A stretch of DNA of 64,000 nucleotides from JAPKZH01 sp963715635 (GCA_963715635.1 OY970261.1:496001-560000); one strand, 5' to 3'. Counted from the first letter of the stretch, positions 8,934-17,779 are shown. Program-made: numbers and translations. Notes: generated by a model not told the origin, from the letters alone.

Positions 8934-10320
8934 ATGCCTTTTCCGCTGACAGAGCGTCTCTTTAAGCTGAGGGAGAATGGAACCACCGTCCGGACCGAAC
9001 TGTTGGGAGGAGCGACGACCTTCATCACCATGGCGTATATTATTGTCGTCAATCCGGCAATTTTGGGCTTCGCGGGCATTCCCCAAGGTCCGAGCACGGT
9101 TGCCACGATCCTGGCTGCGGCCTTTGGCTCGCTCGTGATGGGTTTTTATGCGAATCGACCCATTGCCGTCGCTCCCTACATGGGAGAGAACGCCTTCATC
9201 GCCTTTGGACTGGCGGTGATGGGCATCGGCTGGCAGCAGCGCCTGGGGACGGTATTTATCAGCGGGCTCGTCTTCGCTCTGATCACTCTTCTCCGGGTCC
9301 GCTCTTGGCTGGCCAACTCGATCTCCGTCAGCTTGAAACACAGTTTCGCCGTCGGCATCGGCTTGTTCCTGTCATTCATCGGACTCTATGAGACGGGAAT
9401 CGTGACCAGCTCTGTGGCGGGCATGGCACCCCAGGCATTGATCCGGAGCGGTTCCTCCCTGCTCTCCGCTCCCGATGTGCCCGTGAAAATCGGGAATCTT
9501 CGCAGTCCCGAAGTCCTCCTGGCCCTTTTCGGCTTTTTGCTCATCAGCTTTTTCTTGTACCGCAGAGTCCGAGGAGGCATCTTGCTGGGCATCGCCGCCA
9601 CGGCCGTCATCGGCTATGTGTTTGGATTGGGAAAGTCCCCGCAGGCCGTTGTGGCGATTCCGTTCGTCGGCAAATACAGCCTCGGAGCGATCGCCTTTAA
9701 GCTGGATATCCTGGGAGTGTTGAGGTTGAGCTTTTTGCCGATCCTGCTCACACTTTTTCTGATGAGCTTTTTGGACACGTTGGGCACCCTGGTTGGGGTC
9801 GGAGCCGCAGCCAATATGATCGACGAAAAAGGAAATTTTCCAGATATTGAACGGCCCATGATGGTCGATGCGGCCGCCTGCATGTTCAGCGCGCTCGTCG
9901 GCACCTCAACCAGCGGGGCCTATATCGAGTCGGCCACGGGCATCCGGGAAGGGGCGCGGACAGGGCTGGCGGCCGTTACCACCGGCATGCTCTTTGTCGT
10001 GTCCTTATTTTTCATCCCCCTGATCGAGCCGCTGCAACAGTTGCGGTATGCCTACGGCCCGGCCCTGATCGCCGTCGGATTATTGATGATGAGCTCCCGT
10101 GACAAAAATCGATTTTGGCGACCTGGCCGAGTTGATTCCCGCTTTTGCCACAATCGTCATGATGATCTTTACCTACAATATCGCCAACGGGTTGACGGCC
10201 GGACTCGTTTTGTACCCGATCTTCAAACTTCTGGCCGGCCGCGGGAAAGAGCTGAATGGGGGATCGATCGTGCTGGGGTTGCTGTGCCTCGTGTATTATA
10301 TCTTTGGCCTACCGCACTGA
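8934..10320 (+). pseudogene. NCS2 (AzgA-type) purine permease, frameshifted near the 3' end
   Basis: About 461 residues when repaired. The AzgA-branch signature TELLGGATTFITMAYI is near residue 22, with IIVVNPAIL after it and SFLDTLGTLVGV and GTSTSGAYIES further on; these proton-coupled carriers import adenine, guanine or hypoxanthine. ATG 8934 follows GAGGAGG (8921-8927). The frame is broken near 10096: after LIAVGLLMMSS the protein should continue VTKIDFGDLAELIPAF, but one extra C in the CCC run shifts it. The remaining 70 residues (MIFTYNIANGLTAG and so on) are intact in the next frame. Either the gene is inactive or the base is a sequencing error. Confidence 0.8.
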
Positions 10321-10332
10321 AATCCAGTCTTG

Positions 10333-10361
10333 TTGATTCCCCGTGTTGGGTGTAGTATAAA
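10333..10361 (+). promoter_or_regulatory. Promoter of the VWFA protein gene
   Basis: TTGATT (10333-10338), 17-nt spacer, TATAAA (10356-10361), 31 nt before the ATG at 10393. Confidence 0.5.
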
Positions 10362-10392
10362 TATTCATAATTCCTTTCAATAAGGGCTTTTA

Positions 10393-11337
10393 ATGAGACT
10401 AAACCGAGGAGTCGTTTTCTTGTCCCTTTTGGCAGCCATGATTTGCGCCATTTCGTTGCCGTCCTATTTACAGGAAAAAAAAGAAGGATTGGCCTATAAC
10501 CTGTCCGTCAGCGCCATCTCCATCGCTGTGACTGTCCAGGATAACAAGGGCCGGTATATCAACGACCTGACGGAAAAGGATTTCACGGTCTTCGAAAATG
10601 ACAAAGAACAAACGATTACCTATTTTAAGCACGATTTTGCGGCGCCTGTGAGCCTGACCGTCCTGCTCGATGTCAGCGGCAGCATGTCCCTCCAGGATAA
10701 ACTTAAAGAAAGCAAGGAAGCGCTCAAGCGCCTGGTGACCGACCTTCTCAGCCCCCAAGATGAGGTCTCCTTGCTCATTTTTGCCGAGGGCGAAGTGGAA
10801 GTGGCGTCGAGGTTTGCGACAAGTAAAAATGATTTCCTCGCGGAGCTGGAGAAGACCGAGGCCTTCGGACAGACGGCCTTGAACGATGCCGTCGCAGTCT
10901 CCCCGGAATTCGCCAATAAGGGAAAGAATGAAAAGAGGGCCCTCCTGTTGATGACGGACGGGATCGAGAATGACAGCCGCTCGACTCCCGATCAAGCCGT
11001 CGAGATCGCCAGGCGTGTCGATGTGCCGATCTATACCATCGGCTATAAGATCCCTCTCAGCGAGCAATATTTGAAAACCTACAAACGCGACCCGGCCCTG
11101 ACCTCGACGGGGATCATGGCTACTCTCGAGAAATTCTCCCAAGCCACCGGAGGAAAAGCTTTTTTCATAAACCGGCCCGACGAAATGAACGCCGCGTTCG
11201 ATGAGATCAAAAAAGAACTGAGCCATCAGTATCTGCTTGGATATACATCTTACAAAGACGCGAAAAATGAGTATCGAAAAATCAGGGTCGTCACGTCCAA
11301 CAAGAAATATCAAGCCAGAACTCGGGCCGGATATTAG
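10393..11337 (+). CDS. Secreted VWFA-related protein (Acidobacteria-type)
   Basis: 314 residues. An N-terminal signal/anchor is followed by a beta-rich region (SISIAVTVQDNKGRYINDL, DFTVFENDKEQTITYF), the standard opening of the VWFA-related Acidobacterial domain family. The von Willebrand A domain carries a complete MIDAS: DVSGSMS (D93), the threonine in GQTAL and the aspartate in MTDGIEN. It should bind a divalent cation and a protein partner in the periplasm or on the surface. The C-terminal part (SHQYLLGYTSYKDAKN) also matches the family. No linked partner gene; function unknown. Confidence 0.85.
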   Translation: MRLNRGVVFLSLLAAMICAISLPSYLQEKKEGLAYNLSVSAISIAVTVQDNKGRYINDLTEKDFTVFENDKEQTITYFKHDFAAPVSLTVLLDVSGSMSLQDKLKESKEALKRLVTDLLSPQDEVSLLIFAEGEVEVASRFATSKNDFLAELEKTEAFGQTALNDAVAVSPEFANKGKNEKRALLLMTDGIENDSRSTPDQAVEIARRVDVPIYTIGYKIPLSEQYLKTYKRDPALTSTGIMATLEKFSQATGGKAFFINRPDEMNAAFDEIKKELSHQYLLGYTSYKDAKNEYRKIRVVTSNKKYQARTRAGY

Positions 11338-11446
11338 GAGGAAAATCGGATCAGAAGCCTTGTCTAGGCAAGGAGGTGATGGTTGCGGTATAATAGCTCT
11401 TCTAAATTCATGGCCGATTATTCATAAAAAGATTAGGGAGGTAAAC

Positions 11447-12082
11447 ATGAATAAAAAGCATTTGGCGTTCCTGGCCGGGATTGTGGTCCTCGTCGGGCTG
11501 GTCTCTGTCACGGGTTGCGCCACGAAAAAATTGGTGCAGACCGAGATCGCGGCCCTGGATAAAAAAGTGGAAGGGGTGGAGACCGCCGTCGAGGAAAATC
11601 AGAAAAGGATCAGAGGGCACGATGAGAAATTGGCCTCGATCGGCTCTCTCATCACCCAGCACGATTCTCAATTCAAAGCCGTTGACGGCAAAATCGAAGA
11701 GGTCAAAAAATTCGCCCAGGGAAAGCTCATTGCCAAAGAGATCCTCAAGAACAGCGATTCGAAGTTTAAATTCGATAGCTTCGAGCTCAGCCCTGAGGCC
11801 ACGGCCGCCTTGGACAAATTCGTCGCCGGCCTGATCGCCCAGGATCGGGGCGTTTATCTTGAAATTCAGGGGCATACCGATAACACGGGACCCGATAGCT
11901 GGAATTTACTTTTGGGAAAGCAACGAGCAGAAGCCGTGATGGAATATCTTTATAAACAGCACCATATTCCTCTCCATCGCATGCAGGTCATCAGCTATGC
12001 CAGCTCCGCCCCGATCGCGGACAATTCTACGAAGGAGGGGAGAGCTCAGAACAGGCGGGTGGAAATCCTCGTCTACGAATAG
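11447..12082 (+). CDS. OmpA-family lipoprotein
   Basis: 211 residues. ATG 11447 follows AGGGAGG (11435-11441), with a TATAAT box at 11389-11394 but no convincing -35. The lipobox VTGC lies at the end of the signal peptide. Next comes a coiled coil of heptads (about residues 30-95, ALDKKVEGVETAVEENQ), then the OmpA C-terminal peptidoglycan-binding domain with EIQGHTDNTG and GKQRAEAVMEYL. It should tether the outer membrane to peptidoglycan, as in Pal-like proteins. The 3' end overlaps the reading frame of the convergent dehydrogenase. Confidence 0.85.
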   Translation: MNKKHLAFLAGIVVLVGLVSVTGCATKKLVQTEIAALDKKVEGVETAVEENQKRIRGHDEKLASIGSLITQHDSQFKAVDGKIEEVKKFAQGKLIAKEILKNSDSKFKFDSFELSPEATAALDKFVAGLIAQDRGVYLEIQGHTDNTGPDSWNLLLGKQRAEAVMEYLYKQHHIPLHRMQVISYASSAPIADNSTKEGRAQNRRVEILVYE

Positions 12083-13108
12083 CCCGGACGTCGAGCTCTC
12101 GTTCGGTCGGATGATGATTTTCATGGATTCTCGGCCCTCGAGTGCGAGTTGAAAGCCTCTGGCGATATCTTTGAGGGGGAGTCTGTGCGTAATCAGATCG
12201 TCCACTTCGACCGTTCCTGTCTCTAAAAGGTTCATAGCCTCTACAATATCGGGCGGCCCGCAGTAATAGGATGTGAGTATTTTCATTTCCTTCGTCCAGA
12301 AATCATTGATCGGCACCGCCACCCGCTTCTCAGGACCCGGAACGGCGAAGAAAACAACGGAACCGCCCTTATCCACGCATTTCCACGCCTGATCGATCGC
12401 CGATAGGGCCGGCGTGCACAAAATGACAACGTCAGCCTTTTTGCCGTGCTCGGCCATCAACCGTTCGGGAACATTGACGGCCGCGTCAATCGTCATGTCC
12501 GACCCAATCCTATTGGCAAATTCTAATCTCGCTCTATTGATGTCCGTGGCGATGATCCTGCAATCTTTTGTTTTGGCGAGCTTGACATGCAGGAGTCCGG
12601 ACATCCCGCATCCCAAAACCAAAACCGTTTGGCCTTTTTTGACTTCCGCTAGATTTTGGGCCCTGACCACGCAGGCCAGCGGCTCAATGAAGGTGCTCTG
12701 ATCATAGCTCATCGACGCCGGCAGGCAATAGGTCCCCTTCTCCACTAAGATCTTCGGGACAAGAATATATTGGGCAAAACCTCCGGGCAGCCGTTCCTGG
12801 ACATTGGGGCAGACAGGATAGTGTCCGTTTTTGCAATAATCACAATTTAGGCAGGGCACCTTTGGAGCGATAAAGACCCTGTCTCCAGGCCGATAATCCT
12901 TGATCAATCCCCCCACCTCAACCACCTCAGCGCCGATTTCGTGCCCTTGGACAAGCGGCGCCCTTGGAAGCCTGTACCATTCAACGATATCGCTTCCGCA
13001 AATCCCACAGGAATGGACTTTGACCAGCATTTCATTCGGGCCGGGCTTTGGCGTGGGCACGTCTTCGATTCTGATATCTTTGTTGTTGTGCCAGATGGAA
13101 ACTTTCAT
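11906..13108 (-). CDS. Zinc-dependent medium-chain alcohol/polyol dehydrogenase
   Basis: 400 residues. The catalytic zinc site (GICGSD, GHEIGAE), the structural zinc cysteines (CLNCDYCKNGHYPVC) and the NAD-binding motif (VLGCGMSGLL) are complete. It resembles sorbitol/threonine/galactitol dehydrogenases of the MDR family. The family normally ends near MKIIIRPN, about residue 340. Here the frame continues about 60 residues across the end of the convergent OmpA gene, so the natural stop has probably been lost or a base is wrong near 12105. It lies 57 nt after lsrF and is likely co-transcribed with it. Confidence 0.85.
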   Translation of the reverse strand: MKVSIWHNNKDIRIEDVPTPKPGPNEMLVKVHSCGICGSDIVEWYRLPRAPLVQGHEIGAEVVEVGGLIKDYRPGDRVFIAPKVPCLNCDYCKNGHYPVCPNVQERLPGGFAQYILVPKILVEKGTYCLPASMSYDQSTFIEPLACVVRAQNLAEVKKGQTVLVLGCGMSGLLHVKLAKTKDCRIIATDINRARLEFANRIGSDMTIDAAVNVPERLMAEHGKKADVVILCTPALSAIDQAWKCVDKGGSVVFFAVPGPEKRVAVPINDFWTKEMKILTSYYCGPPDIVEAMNLLETGTVEVDDLITHRLPLKDIARGFQLALEGRESMKIIIRPNESSTSGLFVDEDFHPPVLSSPLLRRIVRDRGGAGIADDLHAMERNMVLFIKIFHHGFCSLLSQK

Positions 13109-13165
13109 TTTTTTGAGCGATACGAATGCTGCAAAGCAAATCCTTTGATTTATATGCCTTTCGGC

Positions 13166-14047
13166 TTATTTCTGGTTTTTGAGCGTTTGATAGAGGTCAT
13201 ACGCTTTTTCCGGAGATTCATTCCTGTGGACCACCGCCCGCACGGCCTGGATCATCGGGATCGGCGCCTCCGATTGAAAGATGTTCCGTCCCATGTCCAC
13301 GCCGGCGGCTCCTTCCCGGACCGCTCTGGAGGCCATGGTCAAAGCATCCAATTCCGGGATTTTTTTTCCTCCGGCCATGACGATCGGCACGGGACAAGCC
13401 GCGCAGACCGTGTCGAATCCAGCCTCGACATAATAGGTCTTGATATAATGAGCACCCAGTTCGGCGCAAATCCTGGTGGCTAGCCTGAAGTAGCGCGCGT
13501 CGCGGACCATATCCTTGCCCACGGCCGTCACGGCCAGCGTCGGAATGCCGTAACGAGTGCCGAGGTCGACCATCCTGGTCATGTGGATGATCGACTCGCG
13601 CTCGTGCTCGCCGCCGATAAAAACCTGCACGGCCATGGCGCAAACGTTCAGACGAATGGATTCCTCGATATCCACCGCCAGGTCCTCGTTGGACAGCTCC
13701 TTGAGAATGCTGGTGCCGCCGGAAACTCTGAGGACGATCGATTTTGAAATGGACGGCGGAATAAGACTCCGGAGAATACCCCTCGTCAACATTAGGGTGT
13801 CGGCATAAGGCACCAGAGGAAGAATGCTGAGGTCGACCCTTTCCAATCCCGTGGTGGGCCCTTGGAAATAACCATGATCGATCGCCAACATGACCGTCCG
13901 GCCAGTGTCTGGATTGAAGATCCGCGAGAGCCGATTTTTCATCCCCCATTCCAACGAGCCGGATCCCTTGAGAAAAAATCCCTCAGTTTTTTGGAGGATA
14001 TTCGCGTAATATTTTTTCGCTTCCTTGAGTTCATCGATATCGGGCAT
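13166..14047 (-). CDS. lsrF: LsrF-like class I aldolase/thiolase
   Basis: 293 residues, nearly collinear with LsrF: WGMKNRLSRIFNPDTGRTVM, LAIDHGYFQGPTTGLERVD, TRGILRSLIPP, KDMVRDARYF and VDMGRNIFQS. The Schiff-base lysine is expected in HYIKTYYVEAGF (about residue 186). In the AI-2 pathway LsrF transfers an acetyl group from 3-hydroxy-2,4-pentadione-5-phosphate to CoA. A strong ribosome site (AAGGAGAAG) precedes the ATG. No lsrK, lsrG or lsr transporter is nearby; instead a zinc dehydrogenase follows, so a different phospho-sugar or ketose substrate is possible. Family assignment is secure, substrate is not. Confidence 0.85.
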   Translation of the reverse strand: MPDIDELKEAKKYYANILQKTEGFFLKGSGSLEWGMKNRLSRIFNPDTGRTVMLAIDHGYFQGPTTGLERVDLSILPLVPYADTLMLTRGILRSLIPPSISKSIVLRVSGGTSILKELSNEDLAVDIEESIRLNVCAMAVQVFIGGEHERESIIHMTRMVDLGTRYGIPTLAVTAVGKDMVRDARYFRLATRICAELGAHYIKTYYVEAGFDTVCAACPVPIVMAGGKKIPELDALTMASRAVREGAAGVDMGRNIFQSEAPIPMIQAVRAVVHRNESPEKAYDLYQTLKNQK

Positions 14048-14351
14048 GGCTCTTCTCCTTGTCTAGGTTGATGATGATATTGGGTTTATAAGAATCCTCA
14101 TCGAATGCCTTGCTGACAAACCTATCACACTCAAAAAAGGTGGTCAAGGGCGGCCGGATACTCTTGGAAGGAAACCCTTTCCTAGGGTTTCCTTCCAACG
14201 GTCGCTACGCTCCCTGCCATCCTTCCAAGGAGCATAAAGCGATGTATCTACGATGGCATCTGGACACTTTTGCCGGGACGAATCCGGCTCTGTCTGCGAA
14301 CTCTCTTTTCTGATAAGATGTAGTCCTTATCCTAGAGTGATGGAGAGAATT
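14048..14351. other. Intergenic gap with one strong palindrome
   Basis: About 300 nt between divergent lsrF and the thioesterase. Apart from the palindrome at 14164-14198 I see no gene. The stretch 14139-14240 (repeated CCTTCCAA and GGAAGG words) looks like part of a dispersed non-coding element, but no second copy occurs in this window. Confidence 0.5.
14164..14198. repeat. Perfect 14-bp inverted repeat
   Basis: TTGGAAGGAAACCC (14164-14177), a 7-nt loop, then GGGTTTCCTTCCAA (14185-14198). No T-run follows on either strand, so it is not a standard terminator. A third partial arm (CCTTCCAAGG) lies at 14220-14229. Confidence 0.75.
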
Positions 14352-14732
14352 ATGGAAACAAGCAATAATCCGACACTCCGGGTGACTCTTTTGCCCCGTG
14401 ATACGAATAAATATGGGACGATCTTCGGAGGCGTCATCCTGAGCCAGATCGACATGGCGGGAGCCATCGAGGCCCGCCGGTCATGCGGCCCGCACAATTT
14501 TGTGACCGTGGCTATGGATAAGGTGGTTTTTCATAAACCCGTATTCGTGGGCGATATTGTCAGCTTTTATACGGAAACGCTGAGAATCGGCCGGACATCC
14601 GTAACGACAAAGGTCATCGTTGAGGCGACACGCGCCGAGGACGAAAAAAGGGTCAAGGTCACGGAGGCGGAAGTCGTATTTGTCGCTGTCGGCAAAAATT
14701 GGCGGCCCATTCTCCTCAAGTTCAAAAAATAA
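14352..14732 (+). CDS. Acyl-CoA thioesterase, hotdog fold (YciA-like)
   Basis: 126 residues. PRDTNKYGTIFGGVILSQID is the opening of the YciA/acyl-CoA thioesterase hotdog family, with the catalytic aspartate in SQIDMAGAIEARR; VAMDKVVFHKPVFVGDIVSF continues the central helix and strands. It hydrolyses acyl-CoA to fatty acid and CoA in the cytoplasm. ATG 14352 is preferred because GGAGAG (14342-14347) sits just upstream; an ATG at 14340 adds four residues. Confidence 0.85.
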   Translation: METSNNPTLRVTLLPRDTNKYGTIFGGVILSQIDMAGAIEARRSCGPHNFVTVAMDKVVFHKPVFVGDIVSFYTETLRIGRTSVTTKVIVEATRAEDEKRVKVTEAEVVFVAVGKNWRPILLKFKK

Positions 14733-14862
14733 GATCGTCCTAAAAATTGGGCCAGGTCTTTATGAACGCTTGGATCCTGGGATTTTGCGGGACCCCCCTC
14801 AAGTTCTTTGTATCTTTCCCTTCTTGATTTCTGTGATTGGATTAGAAAAAAAACAGGGTTGA

Positions 14863-15039
14863 TCAGCCGACCGGTATGAACCACATACGCCCGTACTCCT
14901 CGCGCCAGTGCTTATAGGTCTGTTCTGAGATGGCGAGCCGGCCGATGACTTCTTCCATGGTCGATCCCTGGCCGAGAAGCACGTCGGCCTCGCGAAGCTT
15001 GCCGATGATCTTTTCCGGGGAGAGAATCGTCTTGTCCAT
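14863..15039 (-). pseudogene. IS3-family transposase OrfA remnant
   Basis: A 58-residue frame starting MDKTILSPEKI. It matches the N-terminal helix-turn-helix of IS3-type OrfA proteins (IIGKLREADVLLGQGSTMEE, then ISEQTYKHWREEYG). The match ends at EEYGRM, after which the sequence diverges to WFIPVG and a stop; no OrfB (DDE) coding sequence or terminal repeats were found. A GGAGA ribosome site precedes the ATG. It is a truncated insertion-sequence relic. Confidence 0.7.
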
Positions 15040-15130
15040 ATCTTTCTCCTCTCTTCCTCCAGGCATCATCTCGGGACGATCCCGGGACCGGCTGCGGGCG
15101 GAAGGTCAAAGCCGCAGGTCAAGTCTAATC

Positions 15131-15404
15131 TCAGTAACGCCGGTAACCCTCTCTTGCGCCGCCCTCAAAATTGCGGGGGCGAGCTTCATCCACCCTGAGG
15201 ATCCGGCCTTTGAATTCAGTGCCGTTGAGCGCTGCCTTTGCTTTTTCCGCTTCAGCGGGATTGGACATTTCCACGAACCCAAAGCCCTTGCCTTCGATCA
15301 CATTGACGTTCCTTGATTTCGCCATAGCTTGAAAACAAATTTCCCAGATCCTCTTTCGTCAGGAAATAACTGAAATTTCCAACATAGAGCTTGTTGCCTA
15401 ACAT
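15131..15404 (-). pseudogene. Single-RRM RNA-binding protein, frameshifted
   Basis: Start at 15404 with ribosome site AAGGAG. The first frame gives MLGNKLYVGNFSYFLTKEDL (RNP-2 is KLYVGN) through GEIKE, then loses the frame; one base shift restores VNVIEGKGFGFVEM (RNP-1) and the rest, ending at 15131 with REGYRRY. Together about 90 residues, the size of the small glycine-poor bacterial RRM proteins often linked to cold adaptation. The break is at AAGGAACGTC near 15318 (one extra base). It may be a sequencing error, since both RNP motifs are perfect. Confidence 0.75.
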
Positions 15405-15693
15405 TTTTTTCTCCTTAACAACTTGCTTAAAAAATTGAGCACCTATCCGTCAAACTAAAGAATGAAAGGAAGCTCAGATAATCGAGAGGGATTATTAAGA
15501 CACTGGATGGGACGACATGTCCAAGTGATAATAAATTCTCTTGTAGCTAACTTTCTATTTTCCTTAATCTTGTGACAGGACTTATTAGTCTGACATCATT
15601 ATCTCATGGATCGGGCGGGAAGTCAAAGTGTATTTAAGATATTTGACAGCGTTTCCTCACTCCTGATATGTTTGTCCGGAACGGCTTGAGAAC

Positions 15694-16926
15694 ATGGGCG
15701 AACAACACACTGCTAATGAACGACCCGCTGAACCCGTCATTTTAGAGATGCCGGGGCACCCGATCTCGCACAAAGACATCGACCCGGATGTCCTCAAAAT
15801 CCTTTTTCGTCTCCATAGGCTCGGCTTCATTGCCTACCTGACCGGCGGCGCGGTTCGGGACATGATGCTGGGGAAGCCACCCAAGGATTTCGATGTCGTC
15901 ACCGATGCCCGGCCGGGACAGATCAAGAAGCGTTTCTCGAATGCTTTGGTCATCGGAAGACGTTTCCGATTGGCTCATATCCATTTCAAGGATGGCAAAA
16001 TCATCGAGGTGTCGACGTTTCGAAAGGACCCAGAGCCCGAGGAAGAGGACGCCGCGCTGCCCGTGCCCGACCCGAAAAGCGCCTATGGAACACCCCGTGA
16101 AGATGCCTTCCGGAGAGATATCACGATCAATGCACTTTATTATGACCCTGTCACCCTCTCTGTGATTGACTATGTCGGAGGTCTCGAGGACCTGGCCGGG
16201 CGAAAGGTCCGGATCATCGGCGATCCTGCAGAGCGCTTCAGCGAGGACCCGGTCCGCGTCTGGCGTGTTCTCAGGCACGCCGCGCGCTTGGGGTTCGAAA
16301 TAGAAGGCGCTACGGAACAGGCGCTCCATTCCCACAAACACCTGCTCGCCACGTGCCCCGGAGCCCGCCTTTATGAAGAGCTCAATAAGGACCTCGCCTA
16401 TGAGACGCGGCCGGTCTTCGAGATCCTACGGAGATATGGCATTTTCAAATACATCCTCGGCAGGATCGGCGAAGGTTATGAAGCCGATTCAGGAATGTTT
16501 GCCCAGCTTAGTTCGCTCCTGGAAATCGAAGACCGGGCAAAATCGCAAGGATTTCTGCTTTCCCTGGAGGAAATGTATGCACTGGTCCTCTGGCCATGGG
16601 CTGAGCCGTTGCTCGCCGACTCGCCGGGAGATCCGAACCAGGTCCTGAAGAACGCTTTCTTGGGCGCCCAGATAAAAACGACGATCCCCCGGAGCCTGCG
16701 GGCCGATTTCAGCCAGATCCTGATTATCCTGAGGAATATGAAGCGGGCGCTCCGCACGGGACACATGCGCTGGTCTATGCGTGAGCGGTCTCACTATGGA
16801 CAAGCTTCCCGGCTTTGCTTTCTGATCGAGAAAGGCCGGCCGCCACTAGAAGGAGAATCCTTCGAGAGTCTTTTCCGGGAAGCTTTTCCTTCGGGCACGA
16901 AATGGCCGAGACACCGCAGGCGATGA
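15694..16926 (+). CDS. pcnB: Poly(A) polymerase / CCA-adding-type nucleotidyltransferase (class II)
   Basis: 410 residues. The nucleotidyltransferase core has LTGGAVRDMMLG and the catalytic DFDVV, RRFRLAHIHF (the PcnB-type motif), then RRDITINALYY and the RNA-binding ERFSEDPVRVWR. The basic C-terminus (WPRHRRR) is typical of poly(A) polymerase I rather than CCA transferase. It adds 3' poly(A) tails that mark RNA for decay; CCA repair cannot be fully excluded from sequence alone. TTGACA at 15643-15648 is a possible -35, with a weak -10. No strong ribosome site precedes the ATG. Confidence 0.8.
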   Translation: MGEQHTANERPAEPVILEMPGHPISHKDIDPDVLKILFRLHRLGFIAYLTGGAVRDMMLGKPPKDFDVVTDARPGQIKKRFSNALVIGRRFRLAHIHFKDGKIIEVSTFRKDPEPEEEDAALPVPDPKSAYGTPREDAFRRDITINALYYDPVTLSVIDYVGGLEDLAGRKVRIIGDPAERFSEDPVRVWRVLRHAARLGFEIEGATEQALHSHKHLLATCPGARLYEELNKDLAYETRPVFEILRRYGIFKYILGRIGEGYEADSGMFAQLSSLLEIEDRAKSQGFLLSLEEMYALVLWPWAEPLLADSPGDPNQVLKNAFLGAQIKTTIPRSLRADFSQILIILRNMKRALRTGHMRWSMRERSHYGQASRLCFLIEKGRPPLEGESFESLFREAFPSGTKWPRHRRR

Positions 16927-16940
16927 TTCAAGTTTAAGAT

Positions 16941-17066
16941 CTAAAGGAGCGCCATGTCCGCAACTGGGCCAAAATAGAGGCGGCGGTCAATAATGCCAAA
17001 TGCTTCATGAAGGTACGCCAGGAGTTCGGCACCTTCGCCAGGTATATGTGGTTGTGGGTTGGAGGC
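16941..17066 (+). pseudogene. DNA-3-methyladenine glycosylase I (Tag), C-terminal remnant
   Basis: The frame from 16941 reads LKERHVRNWAKIEAAVNNAK, then FMKVRQEFGTFARYMWLWVGG. This matches the conserved RNRLKIEAAINNA and KVQEEFGSF..Y.W.FV segment of Tag proteins. No catalytic N-terminal part is present upstream (pcnB ends at 16926) and the zinc-binding C-terminus is missing. It is a short fossil of a base-excision repair gene. Confidence 0.65.
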
Positions 17067-17191
17067 GTATTTGATTGGGAACACGTCCAACAAAAAAACG
17101 ACGGAAGCGTCCTTTGCTTAAAAGCTTGTATTTTTCGTGCGCGTTCCCATGCTCTTGGAAGTAGAAGAACATCTTGTTTGAAGGAGGCATC

Positions 17192-17719
17192 GTGAAACGC
17201 ATCTTCATTCTTGTGCTATTGGCATTCCTGACGGGTGGGCTCATGTTTGCCCAGGCTTCGAAGCCCCCGGATGCCTGGGCTCGTTTGAGTTTTTTGGTCG
17301 GCGAATGGGTGGGAGTGGGCACGGGAGCGCCCGGTGAGGCTGTCGGAGGCACCTCGTTCGCCTTTGATCTCGACAAGGAGATTCTGGTGCGAAAAAATTG
17401 GGCCAAGTATCCTCCCAAACCCGGCGAGAAAACCGGGTTGTCCCATCAAGACCTCGTGATCATTTATCGATCCCCCGGCGAATCATCCTTTCGCGCCATC
17501 TATTTCGATAATGAGGGTCATGTCATTAACTACCTGGTGACATTTCCACAGAAGCCGGATGCGGTGGTCTTCGAGACCGATCCTGCACAAAAGGGGCCGC
17601 GCTTCCGATTGACCTACGAACTGGGTGCAGACGGGCCGCTTAAGAATGTCTTCTTGATAGCCGCCCCCGGCGAAGAATTTAAGGTCTATGCCCAAGGGAT
17701 ATTGAAGAAAAAGCGGTAG
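17192..17719 (+). CDS. Small secreted lipocalin-like protein (DUF1579-like)
   Basis: 175 residues. GTG 17192 is chosen because AAGGAGG (17181-17187) sits 4 nt upstream and the product starts with a signal peptide (MKRIFILVLLAFLTGG) cleaved near AQA. The mature protein opens with LSFLVGEWVGVGTG, the fingerprint of lipocalin-like DUF1579/heme-binding-like beta-barrels, and continues as repeated beta strands. Likely periplasmic. The downstream palindromic repeat separates it from the convergent peroxidase. Ligand unknown. Confidence 0.6.
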   Translation: MKRIFILVLLAFLTGGLMFAQASKPPDAWARLSFLVGEWVGVGTGAPGEAVGGTSFAFDLDKEILVRKNWAKYPPKPGEKTGLSHQDLVIIYRSPGESSFRAIYFDNEGHVINYLVTFPQKPDAVVFETDPAQKGPRFRLTYELGADGPLKNVFLIAAPGEEFKVYAQGILKKKR

Positions 17720-17779
17720 ATGAGGAGGTAAGCATGGGACATGAAATGAAGAGCAAAATACCGAAGTGAATGTAAAATA

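Noticed and set aside
11360..11394. Promoter TTGTCT with TATAAT before the OmpA gene
   Set aside because: Spacing of 23 nt is too long; only the -10 box is credible.
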